Of a stretch of 16,999 bases of DNA, positions 12,722 to 16,999 are shown piece after piece. Numbering within the stretch: the stretch's first letter is position 1; each line of letters starts with the position of its first letter. The translations under genes and the position numbers were made by a program. The DNA is from DATBHZ01 sp036557185 (GTDB taxonomy: Bacteria > Actinomycetota > Acidimicrobiia > IMCC26256 > JAENVU01). The notes under the pieces were generated by a model that saw only the letters and a program-made list of their open reading frames with translations, was not told where the DNA came from and searched no databases. The stretch spans positions 1 through 16,999 of the forward strand of contig DATBHZ010000167.1 in assembly GCA_036557185.1 (NCBI GenBank), in the 5' to 3' direction.

Positions 12722-13165
12722 TCAGCGCGAAGCGAAGCGCGACTGCGGCGCTGTCCAGTCCACCGACACGTAGCGATGCTGGATCAGCCACCGGTCGTCG
12801 ACGCGTGCGAACACGTCGCGGTATCGCCCGAAGTGGTCGAGCCCGATCGCCGTGTACACGGCGAAGTAGCTCTCGACCCGCGCAGCCTCCGGAGACACCG
12901 ACACGAACCGAGTGCTGGCGACGTGGTGGCGCACCATCGCGCCTCCTCGGCCTCCCGGCCCTTCCTCGGCGCTCGCCGGCACGTCGCCGAGGAAGGCGAT
13001 GATCGCGTCGCGGCCGCGCAGCGTGGCTCCGTCCCGGATCTCGAGAACGCCCTCTTCGACGAAGGTCGCAGCGAGCTCCGCGAGCTGCAGGCGATCACCC
13101 GCGTGTGCGTACTGCGAGATCGTGTCCAGGATCGCCACGCGTGCGCCGACCTCCCACGAATCCAC
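12722..13165 (-). CDS. SnoaL/NTF2-like protein (147 aa)
   Basis: Small cone-shaped alpha+beta barrel protein of the NTF2 superfamily, SnoaL-like type. Visible features are the N-terminal helix AILDTISQYAHAGDRLQLAELAATF, the strand pair GVLEIRDGATLRGRDAIIAFL, then MVRHHVASTRFVSV, ARVESYFAVYTAIGLDHFGRYRDVFARVDDRWLIQHRYVSVDW. Such proteins include ketosteroid isomerases, polyketide cyclases, dehydratases and many non-enzymatic binders. Residues such as His80 and His81 (RHH) line the usual pocket, but no reaction can be assigned. The start is GTG 13165, with GAGGAGG four bases before it. Its stop lies 5 bp from that of the convergent protease gene, with no terminator visible between them. Confidence 0.8.
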   Translation of the reverse strand: MDSWEVGARVAILDTISQYAHAGDRLQLAELAATFVEEGVLEIRDGATLRGRDAIIAFLGDVPASAEEGPGGRGGAMVRHHVASTRFVSVSPEAARVESYFAVYTAIGLDHFGRYRDVFARVDDRWLIQHRYVSVDWTAPQSRFASR

Positions 13166-13232
13166 TCGTCCTCCTCGACGACCGCCCAGCTATCCCAGCG
13201 TGGCACTTCCGCGTCAGAATGTCCTCCGGGTG

Positions 13233-13250
13233 GCCCGGCAGGTGCCGGGC
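13233..13250 (+). promoter_or_regulatory. 7-bp hairpin in the leader of the lipoprotein hydrolase gene
   Basis: GCCCGGC (13233-13239) and GCCGGGC (13244-13250) form a perfect stem with the loop AGGT, 22 bp before ATG 13272. A possible -10 CAGAAT lies upstream at 13215-13220. It could shape the 5' leader; there is no evidence for a terminator or a known riboswitch. Confidence 0.35.
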
Positions 13251-13271
13251 GGCGATTGGGGGGAAGCGCGC

Positions 13272-14741
13272 ATGACGCGAGTTCGATGGACCGGCTTCGC
13301 CGTGGTGATCTCGGCAGGGCTCCTGGCACTGAGTGCGTGCAGCTCCTCCTCGCATGCGACCTCCACGACGAGACCGGGTGGGAGCACCCGCGCCGCGACC
13401 GGCTCGGCCGCGACGCTCACCGGTCCGGTCACCGGTGGCAAGGGCATCTCGCTCGAAGGGCCGACGGCCGCAGAGCTCGCGCAACAGGGCTACACCGACT
13501 CGGAGTACTTCGCCTCGGGGACCGCGCACTCCTACAAGCCGGTCGGAACGCTCGGGAACGACGGCCACTGGCGTGTAACGCCGGACGCGGCAGCTCCGTA
13601 CCGGACGCGGATCGTCGTCCGCACACCGCAGGACCCGAAGCGTTTCAACGGGACCGTGCTCGTCGAGTGGCTCAACGTGACGGCCGGAATCGACGCGGCT
13701 CCCGACTTCACCTACATGAATCCGGAGCTCATGCGCAGCGGGTACGCGTGGGTCGGCGTATCCGTGCAGCAGGTCGGCGTCACGGGCGGGGAAGGGGTCA
13801 TTGCCGTCGGCGGCGCACCGAGCGGCGGGCTGCACGGCGCGGATCCCGCTCGGTACGCCTCGCTGCAGCACCCGGGTGACGTGTACGCCGACGACATCTA
13901 CTCCCAGGTCGGGCGCGCGATCCGCAGCTCGCAGTCACCCGACCCGCTCGGATCACTTCGGCCTCAACGCTTCCTGGCCGTGGGAGAGTCGCAATCGGCG
14001 TTCGAGCTGACGACGTACATCAACGCGTTCCAGCCGACGGCACACGTGTACGACGGCTTCTTCGTCCACAGCCGCGGTGGCGGTGCAACCCCGATAACCG
14101 GCGGGAACATCACCGCGGGGATCAACGGGGCGGTGCGCATCCGGGACGACATCGACGTACCGGTGCTCCTGCTCGAGACCGAGACGGACGAAGCGACGTT
14201 CCGTTACTTCGACGCTCGCCAGCCGGATACCGACCACATCCGGCTGTGGGACGTCGCCGGCGGGTCGCACGCGGACACGTACATCGTCGGCGGTTCCGCG
14301 GCCGGGCTCGGCTGCACGGGTCAGATCAACGACGCGCCGACGCACTACGTCGTGGCTGCCGCACTCCACCAGCTCAACCAGTGGGTACGCAGCGGTACAC
14401 CGCCGCCGAGCGCGCCGCGCATGAAGCTCGTGCTCGTTCACGGCGATCCCGTCGTGCAGCGGGATGCGCTGGGCGTGGCCATCGGCGGAGTGCGCACCGC
14501 CGCGATCAACGTACCGATCGCCGCGTACTCGGGCATCCCGCCCGCCGGCTCGAGTGTCGTCTGCTCCTTCTTCGGGAGCACGCACCCGTTCTCGGCCGCG
14601 ACGCTCGCTCGCCTCTACCCGTCGAAGTCCGCGTACGTCGCCGCGTTCACCAAGGCAACGGATGCCGCCATCGCACGCGGATGGGTCCTTCCCGCCGACC
14701 GGGCCGAGATCCTCGCCCAAGCTGCCAGCGTCAAGATCTGA
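13272..14741 (+). CDS. Lipoprotein, alpha/beta hydrolase domain family (489 aa)
   Basis: Secreted lipid-anchored hydrolase candidate. The N-terminus has a basic start (MTRVR), a hydrophobic core and the lipobox LSAC with Cys23, followed by a Ser/Thr-rich spacer (24-50). The rest matches the large 'alpha/beta hydrolase domain' family: YKPVGTLGNDGHW, FNGTVLVEWLNVTAGIDAAPDF (126-146), AWVGVSVQQVGV, PGDVYADDIYSQVGRAIR (201-218) and the nucleophile motif VGESQSAFELTTYINA with Ser240. The acid is likely in LLLETETDE (Glu or Asp near 302-306) and the base is His333 in VAGGSHADTY. Substrates of this family are mostly unknown. GGGGGAAG five bases before ATG 13272 supports this start; upstream residues in frame are not conserved. 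It is divergent from the SnoaL-like gene. Confidence 0.85.
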   Translation: MTRVRWTGFAVVISAGLLALSACSSSSHATSTTRPGGSTRAATGSAATLTGPVTGGKGISLEGPTAAELAQQGYTDSEYFASGTAHSYKPVGTLGNDGHWRVTPDAAAPYRTRIVVRTPQDPKRFNGTVLVEWLNVTAGIDAAPDFTYMNPELMRSGYAWVGVSVQQVGVTGGEGVIAVGGAPSGGLHGADPARYASLQHPGDVYADDIYSQVGRAIRSSQSPDPLGSLRPQRFLAVGESQSAFELTTYINAFQPTAHVYDGFFVHSRGGGATPITGGNITAGINGAVRIRDDIDVPVLLLETETDEATFRYFDARQPDTDHIRLWDVAGGSHADTYIVGGSAAGLGCTGQINDAPTHYVVAAALHQLNQWVRSGTPPPSAPRMKLVLVHGDPVVQRDALGVAIGGVRTAAINVPIAAYSGIPPAGSSVVCSFFGSTHPFSAATLARLYPSKSAYVAAFTKATDAAIARGWVLPADRAEILAQAASVKI

Positions 14742-14772
14742 GCCTGTTCGGAGCCGGAAGCTAGTTCGACGA

Positions 14773-14788
14773 CCGCGGTTTACCGTGG
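14773..14788. promoter_or_regulatory. Leaderless -10 of ndh inside an imperfect palindrome
   Basis: TACCGT (14781-14786) ends seven bases before ATG 14794. It is embedded in the near-palindrome CCGCGGT-TT-ACCGTGG (14773-14788; six of seven positions pair). The overlap with the -10 makes it a reasonable repressor site. The decamer ACCGCGGTTT (14772-14781) recurs at 16053-16062, before the next gene. Confidence 0.4.
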
Positions 14789-14793
14789 GTGGC

Positions 14794-16044
14794 ATGAAGC
14801 CTCCCCGGGTGGTCGTCGTCGGGGCCGGGTTCGGCGGGATCACTGCGGCGAAGGCGCTCGCGCGGTACGCCGTCGAGGTCACGATCATCGACCGGCACAA
14901 CTTCCACACGTTCTCGCCCCTCCTGTACCAGGTCGCGACGGCCGGCCTGGCCCCCGACGACATCGCCCCCAACGTCCGGGGCATCGTCCAGAGCGAGCCG
15001 AATGTGGAGACGCTCATGGCGACGGTGCGCGGCGTGGACTTCGCCCGGCGCGAGGTGCTGCTCGACGAGGGGTTCGGAGTTCCCTACGACTACCTCGTCC
15101 TCGCGGCCGGCGCCGTGAGCAGCGACTTCGGTGTCCCGGGCGTGGAAGAGCACGCGCTGCCGCTCAAGACGCTGGCGGACGCGACGCACATCAGGTCCAC
15201 GGTCCTCTCGCGGTTCGAGGAGGTCAACACCGATCCGACGGCGGCCGGCGACGACGCGCTCACGTTCGTCGTCTCGGGCGGCGGTCCGACGGGTGTCGAG
15301 CTCTCCGGAGCGCTCGCCGAGCTGTTCAGCCAAGTGCTCGCGAAGGACTACAAGAACCTCGATGTGGGGCGCGCACGCGTCGTCCTCGTCGAGATGGCCG
15401 ACCGTCTGCTCGGGACGTTCTCACCGCAGGCCGGTCACGAGGCGCGCGTGGAGCTCGAGATGCGAGGCGTCGATGTTCGTCTCGGAGTGCGGATCGCGTC
15501 GGTCGACGCCGGCGGCGTGCACCTTGCCGACGGCACGACGATCGCCGCTCGCACCGTGATCTGGACGGCGGGCGTCAAGGCGAACCCGCTCGCGGGCATG
15601 CTCGGTCTCGAGCAGACCGCGCGGGGAGAGATCGTCATCGGCTCCGACCTGACGGTGCCGGGCCACCCGGAGGTGTTCGTGGTCGGAGACCTCGGCGCGG
15701 TCGAAGACAAAGCCGGCAAGCCACTCCCACAGCTCGCGCCCGTCGCGATGCAGCAAGGACGTCACGTTGCGCGAACTATCGACAGGCGCATGCACGGCAA
15801 GCCCGCGAAGCCGTTCCGATACTTCGACAAGGGAACCATGGCGACGATCGGCCGCCGATCCGCGGTCGCCGAGCTTCCGCTCGGCATCAAGTTCAGCGGC
15901 ACGCTCGGCTGGTTGAGCTGGCTCGGGCTGCACCTCGTCTTCCTGATCGGGTTCCGCAACCGTGTCCTCGTCCTCGTGAACTGGGCGTGGAACTACGTCA
16001 GCTGGGAACGAGGAAACCGCGTGATCCTTGGGAATCCGGACTGA
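14794..16044 (+). CDS. ndh: Type II NADH dehydrogenase (NDH-2, 416 aa)
   Basis: Non-proton-pumping respiratory NADH:quinone oxidoreductase, peripheral on the inner face of the membrane. The FAD-binding motif is VVVGAGFGGI (7-16), followed by HNFHTFSPLLYQVATAGL (35-52), a family signature near the quinone site. The NADH-binding Rossmann motif is FVVSGGGPTGVELSGAL (158-173). The second FAD motif is VFVVGDLGAV (294-303), followed by LAPVAMQQGRHVA. The C-terminal end GTLGWLSWLGLHLVFLIGF and NRVLVLVNWAWNYVSW (369-404) is the amphipathic or hydrophobic membrane anchor. The length is normal. The start ATG 14794 is seven bases after TACCGT and lacks a Shine-Dalgarno, so it is probably leaderless. The gene appears complete and functional. 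Confidence 0.93.
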   Translation: MKPPRVVVVGAGFGGITAAKALARYAVEVTIIDRHNFHTFSPLLYQVATAGLAPDDIAPNVRGIVQSEPNVETLMATVRGVDFARREVLLDEGFGVPYDYLVLAAGAVSSDFGVPGVEEHALPLKTLADATHIRSTVLSRFEEVNTDPTAAGDDALTFVVSGGGPTGVELSGALAELFSQVLAKDYKNLDVGRARVVLVEMADRLLGTFSPQAGHEARVELEMRGVDVRLGVRIASVDAGGVHLADGTTIAARTVIWTAGVKANPLAGMLGLEQTARGEIVIGSDLTVPGHPEVFVVGDLGAVEDKAGKPLPQLAPVAMQQGRHVARTIDRRMHGKPAKPFRYFDKGTMATIGRRSAVAELPLGIKFSGTLGWLSWLGLHLVFLIGFRNRVLVLVNWAWNYVSWERGNRVILGNPD

Positions 16045-16119
16045 GCGTGCGCACCGCGGTTTTTGCGGCGGCGTGATAGGGCACACTGGAAGAGGAAGCC
16101 AGGCCACCGGAGGTGTGCC

Positions 16120-16536
16120 ATGTTCTTCATCGGCCTCCTGCTCCTCATCGTTGCCGCGGTGTTCGGCGTCGACTTCCTCTGGAAGAACAACGTGCACATC
16201 GCAGCACCGAGGGTGTTCGGCGAGGACCTCGCCTTGCACAGCACACGGTCGCTGTTCGTGCTCGGTGCGATCGTGGGCGCGGTCGCGCTGCTCGGGATCG
16301 CGCTGATGATTGCCGGTGCTCGCCGCCGGACCGGCCGCGCCGCGAAGAGGCGCCAGCAACGTCGTGAGTTCGGCGAGCTTCGTGACGAGCGCGACCGGCT
16401 CAGATCCGAGAACGCTGATCTGCATGCGCGGCTCGGCAACGGTCACGCGGCCCCGGAGACCGCGCAGCCTTCCCAACCCGCGGAGACGACGGATCTCACC
16501 GCTCCCGAGAACGAGGACCAGCACGCGACGCATTGA
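16120..16536 (+). CDS. Small membrane protein with two helices and a coiled coil (138 aa)
   Basis: I do not recognise a named family. The N-terminus is a transmembrane helix (2-22, FFIGLLLLIVAAVFGVDFLW), then a short outer segment NNVHIAAPRVFGEDLALHSTRS and a second helix (44-66). Next come a strongly basic stretch (ARRRTGRAAKRRQQRR), a charged heptad-like region (about 82-106, ELRDERDRLRSENADLHARL) likely to be a cytoplasmic coiled coil, and an acidic Pro/Thr tail. The overall plan resembles LapA-type proteins (helix, short beta-like loop, helix, coiled coil) and recalls the 77-residue protein at 4686. The start is fixed by CCGGAGG six bases before ATG 16120, in contrast to its leaderless neighbour ndh. 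It ends 24 bp from the convergent ppk2-like gene. Confidence 0.7.
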   Translation: MFFIGLLLLIVAAVFGVDFLWKNNVHIAAPRVFGEDLALHSTRSLFVLGAIVGAVALLGIALMIAGARRRTGRAAKRRQQRREFGELRDERDRLRSENADLHARLGNGHAAPETAQPSQPAETTDLTAPENEDQHATH

Positions 16537-16560
16537 TCGCGCTGCGACAGCTCTGCGGGG

Positions 16561-16999
16561 CTAGAACGGCGTTGGGATCTCGCGAGCCTCGTGCGCTTCG
16601 GTGTCGTCACGAGCGTGCCGTTTCGGCAGCGTGACCTTCTTCCGTTCGAGCGGCTCGTAGGGGATCTGGCCGAGCAGGTGCGTGATGATGTTCAGGCGCG
16701 CGCGTCTCTTGTCGTTGGAGTAGGCCACGTGCCACGGCGCCCAGGGCGTGTCCGTCGCGGCGAACATCTCGTCGCGTGCCCGCGAGTACTCGTGCCACCG
16801 CGTGTACGACGCGAGGTCCATCTCGGAGAGCTTCCAGATCTTGCGCGGATCGTCGATACGGCTCTCGAGCCGGCGAGTCTGCTCGTCGGGACTCACCTCC
16901 AGCCAGTACTTGATCAGCAGGATGCCGGAGTCGAGCATCGCCTTCTCGACGGTCGGCGCCTGCTCCAGGAAGCGCTGGGCCTCCAGCTCCGTGCAGAAG
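16561..16999 (-). CDS. ppk2: Polyphosphate kinase 2 family protein, C-terminal 145 residues (N-terminus beyond window)
   Basis: PPK2 enzymes transfer phosphate between polyphosphate and nucleotides. Only the C-terminal half is present, so the Walker A and B motifs are outside the window. What is visible is typical: FCTELEAQRFLEQAPTVEK, LDSGILLIKYWLEVSPDEQ, the lid segment RRLESRIDDPRKIWKLSEMD, then YTRWHEYSRARDEMFAATDT, APWHVAYSNDKRRARLNIITHLLGQIPYE. The tail PLERKKVTLPKRHARDD is also common. ADP- versus GDP- or AMP-phosphorylating class cannot be decided from this half. The frame stays open to the window edge, with no break. Confidence 0.9.
   Translation of the reverse strand, partial: FCTELEAQRFLEQAPTVEKAMLDSGILLIKYWLEVSPDEQTRRLESRIDDPRKIWKLSEMDLASYTRWHEYSRARDEMFAATDTPWAPWHVAYSNDKRRARLNIITHLLGQIPYEPLERKKVTLPKRHARDDTEAHEAREIPTPF

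Noticed and set aside
11532..12791. 419-codon minus-strand frame over the protease gene
   Set aside because: Arg/Ala-rich shadow translation without motifs; the plus strand encodes DUF2510 and HExxH motifs.
13201..13206. TGGCAC resembling a sigma-54 -24 box upstream of the lipoprotein gene
   Set aside because: The matching -12 GC element is absent at the required spacing, and sigma-54 is generally missing from Actinomycetota.
16050..16070. CCGC-GGTTTTT-GCGG after ndh as an intrinsic terminator
   Set aside because: The T-run is in the loop, not after the stem, and the stem is only 4 bp.
1..16999. CRISPR arrays, tRNA or rRNA genes, insertion sequences, phage or toxin-antitoxin modules
   Set aside because: No regularly spaced repeats, cloverleaf-like sequence, transposase, integrase or small toxin-antitoxin pair was seen on either strand.

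Overview
The window is GC-rich, densely packed chromosomal DNA with 18 protein genes on both strands, two of them cut by the window edges. It has no rRNA, tRNA, CRISPR array, insertion sequence or phage gene. GC-rich codon use, an N-terminal DUF2510 domain (GWYPDP motif), a Tat-dependent lipoprotein, many GTG starts and several genes that look leaderless (a TANNNT-type -10 hexamer 6-8 nt before the start codon) point to Actinomycetota. An uncultured-type lineage such as Acidimicrobiia or Thermoleophilia is possible, but the window does not fix the class.

Layout. 1-477 (-): N-terminal part of the translational GTPase TypA/BipA. 526-1422 (+): alpha/beta hydrolase, divergent from typA across a shared -10 palindrome. 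1511-3310 (+): Tat-exported lipoprotein glycoside hydrolase with an N-terminal DUF5060-like domain. 3349-3903 (+): HD-domain protein whose metal-ligand pattern resembles PhnZ-like diiron oxygenases. 3918-4643 (-): EthD-domain protein. 4686-4919 (+): small LapA-like two-helix membrane protein, again divergent across a symmetric -10. 5096-7078 (+): nitrogen module glnK (PII) and amt (ammonium transporter), with three copies of CGTTCACG in its non-coding DNA and a hairpin over the amt start. 7092-8896 (-): adenine-deaminase-type amidohydrolase and a hemerythrin-domain protein, each with a strong GC hairpin near its end. 9038-10908 (+): a translationally coupled pair, a small flavin-binding split-barrel protein and a split-barrel/GAF/winged-helix fusion. 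10937-11689 (+): second alpha/beta hydrolase. 11709-12716 (+): DUF2510, one membrane helix and a matrixin/snapalysin-like zinc protease. 12722-13165 (-): SnoaL/NTF2-like protein. 13272-14741 (+): lipoprotein of the alpha/beta hydrolase domain family. 14794-16044 (+): type II NADH dehydrogenase. 16120-16536 (+): small two-helix membrane protein with a coiled coil. 16561-16999 (-): C-terminal part of a PPK2-family polyphosphate kinase.

How the genes work together. Only glnK-amt (ammonium sensing and uptake) and the split-barrel pair look like functional units. The rest is housekeeping and accessory genes: translation GTPase, purine salvage (its ammonia product gives only a loose link to glnK-amt), respiratory NADH oxidation and polyphosphate use. 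The best candidates for new biology are the split-barrel/GAF/winged-helix pair, the PhnZ-like HD protein, the repeated octamer around glnK-amt, and a promoter style combining leaderless starts with symmetric divergent -10 elements. No non-coding stretch exceeds about 180 bp. All function calls are from reading the sequence; no database search was run.
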